Assembly: GCF_001455205.1 (NCBI RefSeq)
Contig: NZ_CP013341.1
Location: 2,170,001 to 2,234,000, forward strand
Origin: Nitrosomonas ureae
GTDB lineage: Bacteria > Pseudomonadota > Gammaproteobacteria > Burkholderiales > Nitrosomonadaceae
Direction: 5' to 3'
DNA length: 64,000 nt
Within the stretch, counting starts at the first letter, position 1; every line of letters begins with the position of its first letter. This document shows positions 9,019 through 18,265 of this stretch, in pieces. The notes under the pieces are model-generated. The model was not told the DNA's origin and made no database searches. It worked only from the letters and a program-made list of their open reading frames with translations. Position numbers and translations under genes: made by a program.

Positions 9019-9436
9019 GGGATTGAAGATGAGTATTCGTGTGAATTTAATTTCTCGCTACTTGCGGAGTAGTGCTTTTTATTGAAGTATATCAGGAAGT
9101 GACAATTCTTTTTTTATAACCACCGTCATTATCGAATTGTTCCCGTATAAATGGCTGTAAAGTTATCTTATTGAGATTCTCAGAAATAGATTAGGCTTTA
9201 GATGATGTTTACCTATCGTCGTGAGTTCACCTCGTTTGTCAGCATAAATCCATTTCTTTAATGTTCTCATTGTGTAATGGCAGCCGTTTCTCTGCTTTAA
9301 CCAGAGTTAATCCGTTTTCTTTAAAAAAACTTAATTGATTGTTACCGAATTTCCTGACTATATTGTCTATGCGGCAACTCCATCCTCATCCTTCATTTCA
9401 TCTCTTCATTTTATGAAACTTCGGACTTCTTGAAAA
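9019..9436. other. Gene-free stretch between the coiled-coil gene and an IS3 remnant
   Basis: Only short open stretches are present on the minus strand (around 9190-9360), none recognised and each broken by stops. AT-rich bases at 9050-9130 probably contain the promoter of the coiled-coil gene, but I see no clear -35/-10 pair. Confidence 0.5.
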
Positions 9437-9762
9437 TCAGCATACCTCGCTCAGCGCATTCAGTGCTTTTCCGATTTTGCGGCTGCCGTAGCTATTGCTG
9501 GATTGCGCTATGTCCTGAACCGTCTCAAACTTGAGTTGCTTGATTCTCGTCTTCAACTGCCGGATTTCTTCCTGCTCCGGTGTCAGTTTCCCATTGCTCG
9601 AAATGCATCATCAGCATCATCCGCCTGGTTTTCCTTGATCCGCTTCCTCCGCATATTGGCATTGATTGCTAGGCTTCGAGATACTGTCGATGTCGTATGG
9701 CCCTGATCCAGTGCCAAGCTAAATGCATTCAATTTGAATTCCTTTGTATATTGCTTTCCCAT
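9437..9762 (-). pseudogene. IS3-family transposase remnant (orfA fused to an orfB scrap)
   Basis: From ATG 9762 the frame reads MGKQYTKEFKLNAFSLALDQ, the start of an IS3-type OrfA helix-turn-helix protein. A frameshift near 9597 moves the leucine-zipper part LTPEQEEIRQLKTRIKQL to another frame. There it runs directly into an OrfB-like block SNSYGSRKIGKALNALS, so an internal deletion has fused the two genes. No terminal repeats were found. Confidence 0.75.
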
Positions 9763-9890
9763 TACTAATTCTTCCACCAGTTAAAGCTATTTTCTCTTAA
9801 CCGCGCTATCCGGGTTTATTAAACCATGTCAGTATGGTGTAATTAACTTCTTTTATTCAATCTTTCTTAAATCCAGAGTGTATTTTAATT

Positions 9891-10796
9891 ATGACAAATA
9901 TTGGTTTTATCGGTCTGGGTATTATGGGGAAGCCTATGGCAGGGCATTTGATCAAGGGTGGACATAGTCTTTTTCTGCACTCGCGCAGCAGGGTCCCCGG
10001 AGATTTAGTTGCACTGGGTGGAAGGGAATTTTTTTCACCTAAGGAAGTAGCACAGCACGCAGATATTATTATAACTATGTTGCCGGATACGCCAGATGTT
10101 GAGAAAGTCTTGTTTGGCGAGAATGGTATTATCGAGGAATTGAGGCTTGGTTCGGGGCAGGTTAAAACGATTGTGGATATGAGTTCGATTTCGCCACTGG
10201 AAACGCGAAAATTTGCAGCGCGTATTAATGCGCTGGGTCATGATTATGTGGATGCGCCCGTATCTGGTGGTGATGTCGGAGCGCAAAATGCAATGCTGAC
10301 GATCATGGTGGGTGCGAATGCGACAGTGTTCGAAAAAGTAAGACCTATTCTTGGATTGTTAGGAAAAAATGTAGTTCATGTAGGGGAAAACGGTGCGGGC
10401 CAGGTTTGTAAGATTGCCAATCAAATTATTGTGTCTTCAGCGATCGAAGCAGTGGCCGAAGCGCTTTTGTTTGTATCCAAGGCAGGAGTAGATCCGGATA
10501 AAGTTCGGCGAGCATTGTTGGGTGGTTTTGCGGCTTCTCGGGTACTGGAGGTACATGGGGAACGCATGATTAATCGATGTTTTGAACCCGGTTTTCGTAT
10601 TGAATTACATCAGAAAGATTTGAATATTGCGTTGGATAGCGCATCCGCCTTGGGTGTAAGCTTGCCGAATACTGCAACGGTGCGTGAATTATTTTCTGCT
10701 TGCCTCGCACATGGCGGTGCAAAATGGGATAATTCTGCTATTGTAAAAATACTGGAAAAACTTGCTGATCACGAAATCCGAAAACACCTGGAATAA
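9891..10796 (+). CDS. glxR: 2-hydroxy-3-oxopropionate (tartronate semialdehyde) reductase
   Basis: A 301-residue beta-hydroxyacid dehydrogenase. It has the Rossmann motif GFIGLGIMGKPMAGHL at the start, the substrate-binding DAPVSGGDVGAQNAML (about 125) and the catalytic-Lys region GAGQVCKIANQI (about 170). The enzyme reduces tartronate semialdehyde to glycerate with NAD(P)H. Adjacent glcDEF eight bases downstream supports a role in glycolate/glyoxylate salvage. Glyoxylate carboligase, the intermediate step, is not in the window. GarR and GlxR cannot be separated by eye. Confidence 0.9.
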   Translation: MTNIGFIGLGIMGKPMAGHLIKGGHSLFLHSRSRVPGDLVALGGREFFSPKEVAQHADIIITMLPDTPDVEKVLFGENGIIEELRLGSGQVKTIVDMSSISPLETRKFAARINALGHDYVDAPVSGGDVGAQNAMLTIMVGANATVFEKVRPILGLLGKNVVHVGENGAGQVCKIANQIIVSSAIEAVAEALLFVSKAGVDPDKVRRALLGGFAASRVLEVHGERMINRCFEPGFRIELHQKDLNIALDSASALGVSLPNTATVRELFSACLAHGGAKWDNSAIVKILEKLADHEIRKHLE

Positions 10797-10804
10797 TTAA
10801 CCAC

Positions 10805-12259
10805 ATGGCTCTACAAGAACTTGTTAACAAACTGCGTATGATATTGCCGCATGAGGCGGTGCTATACGAAGTCGAAGATTTGAAACCTTATGAATGCGAT
10901 GGTTTATCAGCGTATCGGGCTTTGCCGCTGGTGGTTGTGTTGCCGTACACGGAAGAGCAGATCATCAAAATTTTGCAGCTTTGCCATGCAATGAGAACTC
11001 CTGTAGTGGCACGAGGCGCTGGTACTGGTTTATCGGGAGGCGCACTTCCGCATACACAAGGTGTTCTACTGTCATTGGCGAAGTTAAATCAAATCGTTGC
11101 GATAGATCCACTGGCGTGTACGGCGCGTGTACAGCCGGGGGTCAGAAATCTGGCGATTAGTGAAGCAGTGGCGGTGTATGGTTTATATTATGCACCAGAT
11201 CCTTCGTCGCAGATTGCTTGCTCGATTGGCGGCAACGTGGCGGAAAATTCCGGTGGCGTGCATTGCCTGAAATATGGTCTTACTGTGCACAATATTGTTA
11301 AATTGCAGATTGTGATGATTGACGGAGAGCAACTGGAAATAGGGGGTGAGGGTCTGGATAGTGCGGGATATGATTTGCTCGCGCTAATGACTGGAAGTGA
11401 AGGCATGCTCGGTATAGTCACGGAAATTACCGTGAAACTAATCCCAATGCCGGAAAAAGCGCAGTTGGTGATGGCGGCATTTGATGATGTGATCAAGGCA
11501 GGCAACGCAGTGGCGAATGTGATTGGCGCAGGTATCATCCCGGCAGGGATGGAAATGATGGATAAAATTACTATTCATGCAGTGGAAAAGTTTTTACATG
11601 CGGGGTATGACCTGAATGCGGCGGCAATTTTACTATGCGAATCCGATGGCAGCGCAGAAGAAGTGACCGATGAAATCAAGCGAATTTATGCCATTATGCA
11701 GCAAAGCGGCGCAACCAAAATCAGTACCTCGCGCGATGAAGCCGAGCGCCTGAGGTTTTGGGCCGGGCGGAAAGCGGCATTCCCAGCCGCGGGCAGGGTG
11801 TCGCCGGATTACTATTGCATGGATGGGACGATTCCGCGCAAACGATTAGCCGATGTACTGCGCGGCATTGAGAAGTTATCCCAGGAATATGGGTTACGGT
11901 GTATGAATGTGTTTCATGCCGGAGATGGTAATTTACATCCTCTGATTTTATATGATGCTAATCAGGCTGGTGAACTGGAAAGAACAGAAGAGTTTGGTGG
12001 AAAGATACTGGAGATGTGCATTCATGCAGGTGGTACGATAACCGGGGAACATGGCGTGGGAATGGAAAAAATCAATCAGATGTGCGTCCAATTCGGTAAA
12101 GGTGAGTTGGAAATGTTTCATGCAGTAAAGGCGGCATTTGATCCGATGGGATTGCTGAATCCCGGTAAGGCAGTTCCCACTTTACATCGTTGTGCGGAAT
12201 TGGGTGCTATGCATGTGCATCGAGGTGAGGAAAGATTTGCGGAATTACCGCGATTTTAG
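10805..12259 (+). CDS. glcD: Glycolate oxidase subunit GlcD (FAD-linked)
   Basis: A 484-residue FAD-binding oxidoreductase of the PCMH/vanillyl-alcohol oxidase fold. It has the FAD-binding ARGAGTGLSGGALP near residue 70, IGGNVAENSGG near 140, and the C-terminal metal/substrate region VFHAGDGNLHPL and GEHGVG. It oxidises glycolate to glyoxylate as a complex with GlcE and GlcF. In autotrophs glycolate arises from RuBisCO oxygenation via 2-phosphoglycolate. It is followed by glcE after five bases. Confidence 0.95.
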   Translation: MALQELVNKLRMILPHEAVLYEVEDLKPYECDGLSAYRALPLVVVLPYTEEQIIKILQLCHAMRTPVVARGAGTGLSGGALPHTQGVLLSLAKLNQIVAIDPLACTARVQPGVRNLAISEAVAVYGLYYAPDPSSQIACSIGGNVAENSGGVHCLKYGLTVHNIVKLQIVMIDGEQLEIGGEGLDSAGYDLLALMTGSEGMLGIVTEITVKLIPMPEKAQLVMAAFDDVIKAGNAVANVIGAGIIPAGMEMMDKITIHAVEKFLHAGYDLNAAAILLCESDGSAEEVTDEIKRIYAIMQQSGATKISTSRDEAERLRFWAGRKAAFPAAGRVSPDYYCMDGTIPRKRLADVLRGIEKLSQEYGLRCMNVFHAGDGNLHPLILYDANQAGELERTEEFGGKILEMCIHAGGTITGEHGVGMEKINQMCVQFGKGELEMFHAVKAAFDPMGLLNPGKAVPTLHRCAELGAMHVHRGEERFAELPRF

Positions 12260-12264
12260 AATCT

Positions 12265-13341
12265 ATGCAACAAGTTATTATCGATCAGTATAAAGCAGTC
12301 ATTCATACTGCATCTGAGAACAAATCCCCATTGCAAATACGTGGCGGCGGCACCAAGCATTTTTATGGTAATTCCTCATTTGGGCAGGGGGATATAGTGT
12401 TGGATACGACGACGTATCATGGCATTATTGATTACGAGCCGACAGAGTTAGTGATTACAGCATGCGCGGGAACACGCTTAACGGATCTGGAGTCTTTGTT
12501 GGAGCAGCATGGGCAAATGCTAGCATTCGAGCCATCCCATTTCGGCGCTAATGCGACTTTGGGCGGTTGTATGGCGACTGGTTTATCGGGTCCGCGGCGT
12601 GCAGCTGCGGGTGCGGCACGTGATTATGTATTGGGCATGCGGTTACTCGACGGGAAAGGTAGAGATTTACAGTTTGGTGGGCGAGTGATGAAAAATGTTG
12701 CTGGTTATGATGTTTCCCGATTAATGGTGGGAGCCATGGGTACTTTAGGTATGTTGCTGGAAGTTTCATTGAAGGTTTTGCCAAAACCAATGGTTGAAAT
12801 AACATTGCAAATGTCTATGGCTGAAGCTGCAGCAATTGAGAAAATGAATCAATGGGCCGGCAAGCCGCTGCCGATTTCGGCAACTTGTTATGTGGAAGGT
12901 ATGTTATTTCTCAGGTTGTCCGGTGCTGAATCAGCAGTGCGTGCAGCGCAGGCAAAATTGGGGGGTGAAGAGCTGGTTGGAGGCATGGACTTCTGGCAAT
13001 CGGTGCGTGAGCAGTGGCATGATTTTTTTCAATCAGATAAGTTTCTATGGCGTTTATCGATTAAATCAACAACAGTACCGATTTTACTGCCTGGGAAACA
13101 ATTGCTGGAATGGAATGGCAGTTTACGGTGGTTGCTTTGCGACGCAAGCGTAGATCAGGAGATTATTCGTAAAATAGCTAAAGATGCGGGTGGTCATGCT
13201 ACTTTGTTTCGTAGTCATGAGTTTCGCAATGCTGTATTTCATCCATTGGATCCGGTTATGATGAAAATTCATCGTTTGCTGAAAAAGCAGTTTGACCCCT
13301 TAAAAATCTTTAATCCCGGCCGACTTTATCCAGAATTTTAA
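12265..13341 (+). CDS. glcE: Glycolate oxidase subunit GlcE (FAD-binding)
   Basis: A 358-residue FAD-binding subunit. It shows the PCMH-type motif PLQIRGGGTKHFYG, GCMATGLSGPRR in the FAD fold, and the C-terminus LFNPGRLYP-like (IFNPGRLYPEF). It is shorter than GlcD and lacks the C-terminal metal site. It directly abuts glcF (stop at 13341, ATG at 13342), indicating coupled translation. Confidence 0.95.
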   Translation: MQQVIIDQYKAVIHTASENKSPLQIRGGGTKHFYGNSSFGQGDIVLDTTTYHGIIDYEPTELVITACAGTRLTDLESLLEQHGQMLAFEPSHFGANATLGGCMATGLSGPRRAAAGAARDYVLGMRLLDGKGRDLQFGGRVMKNVAGYDVSRLMVGAMGTLGMLLEVSLKVLPKPMVEITLQMSMAEAAAIEKMNQWAGKPLPISATCYVEGMLFLRLSGAESAVRAAQAKLGGEELVGGMDFWQSVREQWHDFFQSDKFLWRLSIKSTTVPILLPGKQLLEWNGSLRWLLCDASVDQEIIRKIAKDAGGHATLFRSHEFRNAVFHPLDPVMMKIHRLLKKQFDPLKIFNPGRLYPEF

Positions 13342-14592
13342 ATGCAAACTAAGCTTGCTGATTTTATAAAGAATTCGCCGCAGGAACAGGAAGCGGATGC
13401 CATTCTACGCAGTTGTGTACATTGTGGTTTTTGTCTGGCTACTTGTCCCACTTATCAGATTCTGGGGGATGAGCTGGATAGTCCGCGCGGTCGTATTTAT
13501 CTGATGAAGCAGATGCTGGAAGGGCAATCGGTAACGCAAAAAACGCAATTGCATCTGGATCGCTGTCTCACTTGCCGTGCCTGTGAAACAACTTGCCCAT
13601 CAGGAGTACGTTACGGTGCCTTGGTGGATATCAGCCGTGGTATTATCGAGAAACAGGTAAAACGTAATCTTGGATCAGCAGTTTTTCGTTATACATTGCG
13701 AAAAATATTACCTAATCCATTGTTGTTCAATATATTATTTAGAATGGGTCAGATCGTTCGCCCATTCTTATCACGAAGTCTCAAAAGAAAAATTCCGGTT
13801 AAGTCTGGCTCTATCAATGCATGGCCTGCAGAGCGGCACGCGCGCAAGATGCTGATTCTTGCTGGTTGCGTGCAACCCTCATTGGCGCCTAATATTAATA
13901 TCGCTACTGCACGGGTACTCAACAGCTTGGGCATATCACTGATCAAGGCTGAAAATGCAGGATGTTGCGGTGCGGTTACTTTTCATTTGAATGCTCAGCA
14001 AGATGGGCTTAATTATATGCGGCGTAATATTGATGCTTGGTGGCCTATAGTTGAGCAAAAAGAGATCGAAGCGATTGTGATGACGGCCAGTGGATGTGGT
14101 GTAACGGTTAAAGAATATGGACATTTATTAAGTCATGATCCGGATTATGCGGAGAAAGCTGCAAATATTTCAGCTTTGACCAAAGATATTAGTGAAGTGT
14201 TACTAGCTGAAACCGGGAATCTGCAAAAATTGATCAAATTGAGATTAGAGCCGAATCACACGAAATTATCTTTTCATTCTCCCTGTACCCTGCAGCATGG
14301 CATGAAAATTCGTGGAGTAGTGGAGCAAATTCTGACTCTTGCTGGTTTTGATTTAACCGTTGTGCCCAATGCACACCTGTGTTGCGGTTCAGCAGGTACT
14401 TATTCAATTTTACAGCCTGAGCTTTCGCAGCAATTATTGAAAAACAAAGTCATTGCTCTTGAATCCGGAAAACCGGCTAAGGTTGCTACTGCGAATATCG
14501 GGTGTTTGATGCATCTGCAAAACGGCACATCAGTACCTGTTAAACACTGGATTGAATTATTGGACGAACGGTTAACCTGCCACAACGGTTAA
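13342..14592 (+). CDS. glcF: Glycolate oxidase iron-sulfur subunit GlcF
   Basis: A 416-residue protein with two 4Fe-4S motifs, CVHCGFCLATCPT (about residue 26) and CLTCRACETTCPSG (about 76). These are followed by two CCG domains, seen as GCCGAVTFH and LCCGSAGTYS. The clusters pass electrons from the flavin subunits to the membrane quinone pool. It is the last gene of the glxR-glcDEF operon. Confidence 0.96.
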   Translation: MQTKLADFIKNSPQEQEADAILRSCVHCGFCLATCPTYQILGDELDSPRGRIYLMKQMLEGQSVTQKTQLHLDRCLTCRACETTCPSGVRYGALVDISRGIIEKQVKRNLGSAVFRYTLRKILPNPLLFNILFRMGQIVRPFLSRSLKRKIPVKSGSINAWPAERHARKMLILAGCVQPSLAPNINIATARVLNSLGISLIKAENAGCCGAVTFHLNAQQDGLNYMRRNIDAWWPIVEQKEIEAIVMTASGCGVTVKEYGHLLSHDPDYAEKAANISALTKDISEVLLAETGNLQKLIKLRLEPNHTKLSFHSPCTLQHGMKIRGVVEQILTLAGFDLTVVPNAHLCCGSAGTYSILQPELSQQLLKNKVIALESGKPAKVATANIGCLMHLQNGTSVPVKHWIELLDERLTCHNG

Positions 14593-14796
14593 AGTTTCAT
14601 TATCTATCAGTGAATGAGCTTGATTCGGGCAGCAAAGATGCGCATAAGCACAAACTGAGATAGATTTAATTTTCCGAACTCAGTCAGCGCTTTATCGGAA
14701 TGAAGTATTTGTTCTTTTCTTTGTGGGAAGATAAAGGAACCCCGCAGTTTTTTAGTTTCTGATAAAATCACCGTTTAAAAACAGAATAAAATTTAT

Positions 14797-15231
14797 ATGG
14801 AATTATCACTATTTCAAGATCATTTTTTGCTCAGATTAGAAAATTTACTCTTTGTTATTACTGCAGTAGTCAGTGGATCGTTGTTGCTATGGCCAATGTT
14901 TACACAGCGTGGCATAAAAGAAGTTGATACGCGCGCCGCTGTGCAATTGATCAACTATCAGGATGCACTAGTGCTTGATGTTCGTGATGATAGTGAGTAT
15001 ACCGCGGGTCATTTACCGAACTCCAAGCATATTCCGGCTGAAAAAATTGCGGAACGCTGGACAGAGATTCAGAAGTTTAAAGAGAAACCCATTATCGTAA
15101 TATATCGCGGTGGTATTCGATCGAATAATCCCAGTTTGGTTTTGAGGAAAAATGGCTTTGCTCAGGTAATTAATCTCATGGGCGGCATTGACGCATGGAA
15201 GCGCGCTGGTTTGCCTATTGCCAAGCGCTAA
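14797..15231 (+). CDS. yibN: YibN-like membrane rhodanese-domain protein without the active-site Cys
   Basis: A 144-residue protein with one N-terminal membrane helix (about 14-34) and a rhodanese fold, shown by LVLDVRDDSEYTAGHLPNS and the end GGIDAWKRAGLP. The catalytic loop reads VIYRGGIRS, where an active sulfurtransferase has Cys in place of Tyr, so sulfur transfer is unlikely. E. coli YibN likewise precedes grxC-secB, which supports the assignment. The grxC start follows after eight bases. Confidence 0.85.
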   Translation: MELSLFQDHFLLRLENLLFVITAVVSGSLLLWPMFTQRGIKEVDTRAAVQLINYQDALVLDVRDDSEYTAGHLPNSKHIPAEKIAERWTEIQKFKEKPIIVIYRGGIRSNNPSLVLRKNGFAQVINLMGGIDAWKRAGLPIAKR

Positions 15232-15239
15232 AGAATCCT

Positions 15240-15497
15240 ATGTCCAAAGTGATTATGTATACGACAGGCTTCTGCCCTTATTGTAAAATGGCGGAAAGCC
15301 TATTGCGTTCAAAAGACGTTGAGGTAATTGAGAAAATTCGTATTGACCTGGAGCCTGATCAGCGTGTTGAGATGATGGATAAAACCGGTCGCCGCACTGT
15401 TCCGCAGATTTATATCGGTGGGCACTATGTGGGAGGTTATGACGATTTAACACAACTTGATCGTAAGGGGGAGTTGGTGGCATTACTGGCAATGTAA
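15240..15497 (+). CDS. grxC: Glutaredoxin 3
   Basis: An 85-residue glutaredoxin with the dithiol site GFCPYCKMAE, the cis-proline TVPQIYIGGHYVGG and the glutathione-binding GGYDDL. It reduces disulfides and mixed glutathione disulfides in the cytosol. ATG 15240 (MSKVIMYT) starts at the correct N-terminus; an in-frame upstream ATG at 15195 would overlap the rhodanese gene. Confidence 0.95.
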   Translation: MSKVIMYTTGFCPYCKMAESLLRSKDVEVIEKIRIDLEPDQRVEMMDKTGRRTVPQIYIGGHYVGGYDDLTQLDRKGELVALLAM

Positions 15498-15563
15498 TCA
15501 CATAATCAGTACATTTAAGCGATTTAAATATAAGTTAACTTTTTATTCACCTGGATATTAATT

Positions 15564-16001
15564 ATGAGTGAGCAACTACAACCAGTTTTTGCCATAGAAA
15601 AAATTTATGTAAAGGATTTGTCTTTGGAGATTCCCAATGCACCCAATATCTTTTTGGAAAGGGATACACCTGAGATTAATCTGCAACTTGGAACTAGAAA
15701 TCAGAGTATTGATAATGGATTATACGAAGTGCAGTTAACGGTAACGGTTACCGCAAAGATTAAAGATAAAATAATGTTTTTGGTTGAGGCTCAACAGGCC
15801 GGTATTTTTCGTATTCAAAATATTTCGAATGAGGAAATAGATCCGGTTCTGGGTATTGGATGTCCTAATATTCTTTTTCCATATTTGCGTGAGGTAGTAT
15901 CGGATATTGTGACTAGAGCCGGTTTTCCGCCAGTGATTCTTAATCCGGTAAATTTTGAAGCGATCTATCAACAAAAAAAAGCAGAACCCAGTACACACTA
16001 A
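15564..16001 (+). CDS. secB: Protein-export chaperone SecB
   Basis: A 145-residue SecB with FAIEKIYVKDLSLEIPNAP at the start, the beta-sheet core YEVQLTVTVTAK and the conserved block CPNILFPYLREVVSDIVTRA. The tetramer keeps secretory proteins unfolded and delivers them to SecA. It lies in the conserved grxC-secB-gpsA neighbourhood. Confidence 0.97.
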   Translation: MSEQLQPVFAIEKIYVKDLSLEIPNAPNIFLERDTPEINLQLGTRNQSIDNGLYEVQLTVTVTAKIKDKIMFLVEAQQAGIFRIQNISNEEIDPVLGIGCPNILFPYLREVVSDIVTRAGFPPVILNPVNFEAIYQQKKAEPSTH

Positions 16002-16029
16002 AAAATTGAAAAATAGAAGTAATTTGACA

Positions 16030-16512
16030 ATGAAAAAAGAATTCCAAGATCTGACACTTAGATTGGAATATAAAATGCTGGCTGCAATGATGAGCATAAT
16101 GTTTTTATATCCTGGGTATGTCACAGCTGACATGGAATTTTTTTCAATAGCTGAGAATGCAATCATTATGTATGACGCTCCGTCGCTACAAGCTGATAAA
16201 TTATTTGTTGCGGGTCGTCATCTGCCAGTTGAAGTCGTAGTGGATGTCGATGGATGGGCAAAAATCCGTGATAGTAGCGGGAGTCTTGCGTGGGTTCAAA
16301 AGAAAGATTTGAGCCAGCAACGCTATGTCATTGTGACAGTGCCATTGGCTGATGTTCACCAGTCTGCTGATGTTAAATCGGAATTAATATTTCAAGTTGA
16401 AGAGAATATCGTTATGGAGTGGATGCAGTCGGATATTCAAGGGTGGGTAAAAGTGCGGCATAGAGACGGTCAGGCAGGCTACATCAAAGTCAATCAGGTT
16501 TGGGGTTCATGA
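16030..16512 (+). CDS. Secreted bacterial SH3-domain protein
   Basis: A 160-residue protein with a hydrophobic segment around residues 15-33 ending VTADME, probably a signal peptide. Two SH3_3-like repeats follow, with matching strands GWAKIRDSSGSLAWVQKKDL and GWVKVRHRDGQAGYIKVNQV. Such proteins usually bind peptidoglycan or other periplasmic partners; the specific role is unknown. The frame extends upstream to 15955 but that would overlap secB. It ends in a 4-base ATGA overlap with gpsA. Confidence 0.8.
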   Translation: MKKEFQDLTLRLEYKMLAAMMSIMFLYPGYVTADMEFFSIAENAIIMYDAPSLQADKLFVAGRHLPVEVVVDVDGWAKIRDSSGSLAWVQKKDLSQQRYVIVTVPLADVHQSADVKSELIFQVEENIVMEWMQSDIQGWVKVRHRDGQAGYIKVNQVWGS

Positions 16513-17501
16513 AGATTGCTGTACTGGGCGCAGGTGCATGGGGTTCCGCATTAGCAATTAGTTTTTCTGCACGTCATCAAATAAATTTGTGGACAAAGGA
16601 TCCAGACCATGCGAGTGACATGGATAGCAGGCGCATTAACCAATCCTTTTTGCCAGAGCATTCGTTACCTGAGGCGCTAAATATTACCTCGCAACTCACT
16701 GAAGCGCTTGATAATGTTGATCTTGCTTTGCTTGTTGTTCCCATTGTAGGTTTACGCGAAACTTTACGAACTATCGCTGCGAGCAATATCAGAGTGCCGC
16801 TTATATGGGGATGTAAGGGCTTAGAGACAGGAACCGCTTATCTGCCCCATCAGATCGTTGCGGAAGAATATGACGTAACGCTTTCTCGCTGCGGGGTTTT
16901 ATCGGGCCCTAGTTTTGCAGAAGAAGTTGCACGAGGGTTACCGACAGCTTTAACATTTGCTTCTACCGATCATGAATTTTCAAGCAGAATATCAGTAGAA
17001 TTACATAGCTCAAGACTGAGAATCTATACGAGCGAAGACATTATTGGTGTGGAAACTGGAGGTGCGATAAAGAATGTAATTACTATCGCCGCAGGTATTT
17101 CTGACGGCATTGGGTTTGGTCACAATGCGCGTGCCGCATTAATCACACGTGGATTAATGGAAATCACTAGACTGGGACTTAGCCTGGGTGGAAAGATGGA
17201 GACTTTTATCGGGTTGGCGGGGGTAGGTGATTTGATTCTGACAAGTACTGGCGATTTATCACGGAATAGGCAAGTAGGATTGATGTTAGCCGCAGGGAAA
17301 ACATTACACGATATTTTAAATGAGCTTGGGCATGTTGCTGAAGGTGTGCATGCAGCGCTATCAGTGCTGCAGTTAGGTAAAAGATTAAATATTGAAATGC
17401 CCATCACACAGGCAATTTGCAGTATTTTACATGAAGGTGTGTCAGCACGGCGTGCTGTCGAGGTGTTGTTAAATCGTGAGCAGAAATCAGAAATTTATTG
17501 A
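16509..17501 (+). CDS. gpsA: Glycerol-3-phosphate dehydrogenase [NAD(P)+]
   Basis: A 330-residue enzyme that reduces dihydroxyacetone phosphate to glycerol 3-phosphate for phospholipids. It has the Rossmann motif KIAVLGAGAWGSALA, the block GPSFAEEVARGLPTA, the catalytic-Lys segment VETGGAIKNVITIAAGISDG and GLAGVGDLILT. ATG 16509 gives a 4-base overlap with the SH3 gene; a TTG at 16500 is also in frame but less likely. Confidence 0.96.
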   Translation: MKIAVLGAGAWGSALAISFSARHQINLWTKDPDHASDMDSRRINQSFLPEHSLPEALNITSQLTEALDNVDLALLVVPIVGLRETLRTIAASNIRVPLIWGCKGLETGTAYLPHQIVAEEYDVTLSRCGVLSGPSFAEEVARGLPTALTFASTDHEFSSRISVELHSSRLRIYTSEDIIGVETGGAIKNVITIAAGISDGIGFGHNARAALITRGLMEITRLGLSLGGKMETFIGLAGVGDLILTSTGDLSRNRQVGLMLAAGKTLHDILNELGHVAEGVHAALSVLQLGKRLNIEMPITQAICSILHEGVSARRAVEVLLNREQKSEIY

Positions 17502-17650
17502 TATTCAATGGATGCGTGAGAGCGTGGGTAACTTTTACTCTATTTTATAGAATGTTGTTTTTATATGTTTTTATTCGTGTAACATAAAATATGTTTTTTC
17601 GTGGCGTTGATCAATCAAATAAATGATGCTGACGAAATGCCTTAATTTGC

Positions 17651-17679
17651 TTGACCGTGCGTTAACGGCTTGATATAAG
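17651..17679 (+). promoter_or_regulatory. Sigma-70-type promoter for hupB
   Basis: TTGACC at 17651-17656 and TATAAG at 17674-17679 with a 17-base spacer, 57 bases upstream of the hupB ATG. Close match to the consensus; no experimental support. Confidence 0.65.
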
Positions 17680-17736
17680 TGCGACTGCAGTATTTGCTTG
17701 TGATTTAATTACCATTAAACTTAGAAGGGGAATTAT

Positions 17737-18009
17737 ATGAACAAATCCGAACTTATTGAAGCTATCGCAAAATCGGCTAAAATTTCCAAAGCCTCGGCAG
17801 GAAGTGCATTGGATGGAGCATTAACTGCAATAAAGGGAGCGCTTAAAAAGAATGAGAGTGTAACTTTGGTCGGATTTGGGACTTTTAAAGTAGGTACACG
17901 AGCTGCGCGTACGGGTCGTAATCCTCGTACCGGCGCAGCTATTAAAATCAAAGCGGCTAAGGTTCCTAAATTCAGTGCTGGTAAAGCGCTCAAAGATGCA
18001 GTAAACTAG
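17737..18009 (+). CDS. hupB: DNA-binding protein HU
   Basis: A 90-residue HU/IHF family protein starting MNKSELIEAIAKSAKIS, with the DNA-binding arm core VGFGTFKVGTRAARTGRNPR and TGAAIKIKA. It compacts the nucleoid and bends DNA as a dimer. GGGG lies seven bases before the ATG. The two downstream tRNAs follow within 16 bases and may be read from the same promoter. The Lys/Ala-rich C-terminus fits HU better than IHF. Confidence 0.95.
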   Translation: MNKSELIEAIAKSAKISKASAGSALDGALTAIKGALKKNESVTLVGFGTFKVGTRAARTGRNPRTGAAIKIKAAKVPKFSAGKALKDAVN

Positions 18010-18024
18010 CGCACTTTCTGATTG

Positions 18025-18100
18025 GGGTGCTTAGCTCAGCTGGTAGAGCGTCGCCCTTACAAGGCGAATGTCGGCGGTTCGATCCCGTCAGCACCCACCA
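18025..18100 (+). tRNA. tRNA-Val (anticodon TAC)
   Basis: A 76-base cloverleaf with acceptor GGGTGCT/AGCACCC and an encoded CCA. The anticodon loop CTTACAA gives TAC, and the T-arm GGTTCGATCCC is normal. Confidence 0.97.
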
Positions 18101-18116
18101 ATCAATAGCCAGTTTT

Positions 18117-18193
18117 GGAGTGGTAGTTCAGTTGGTTAGAATACCGGCCTGTCACGCCGGGGGTCGCGGGTTCGAGTCCCGTCCACTCCGCCA
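18117..18193 (+). tRNA. tRNA-Asp (anticodon GTC)
   Basis: A 77-base cloverleaf with acceptor GGAGTGG/CCACTCC, discriminator G, an encoded CCA and anticodon loop CTGTCAC. It lies 16 bases after tRNA-Val. Confidence 0.97.
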
Positions 18194-18265
18194 AAAACAA
18201 AAATGAGTATAGAATTTTAATTCCCCGAGTTTTTTCCACTAAAATAGTTTTTGCAGATTCTAATT

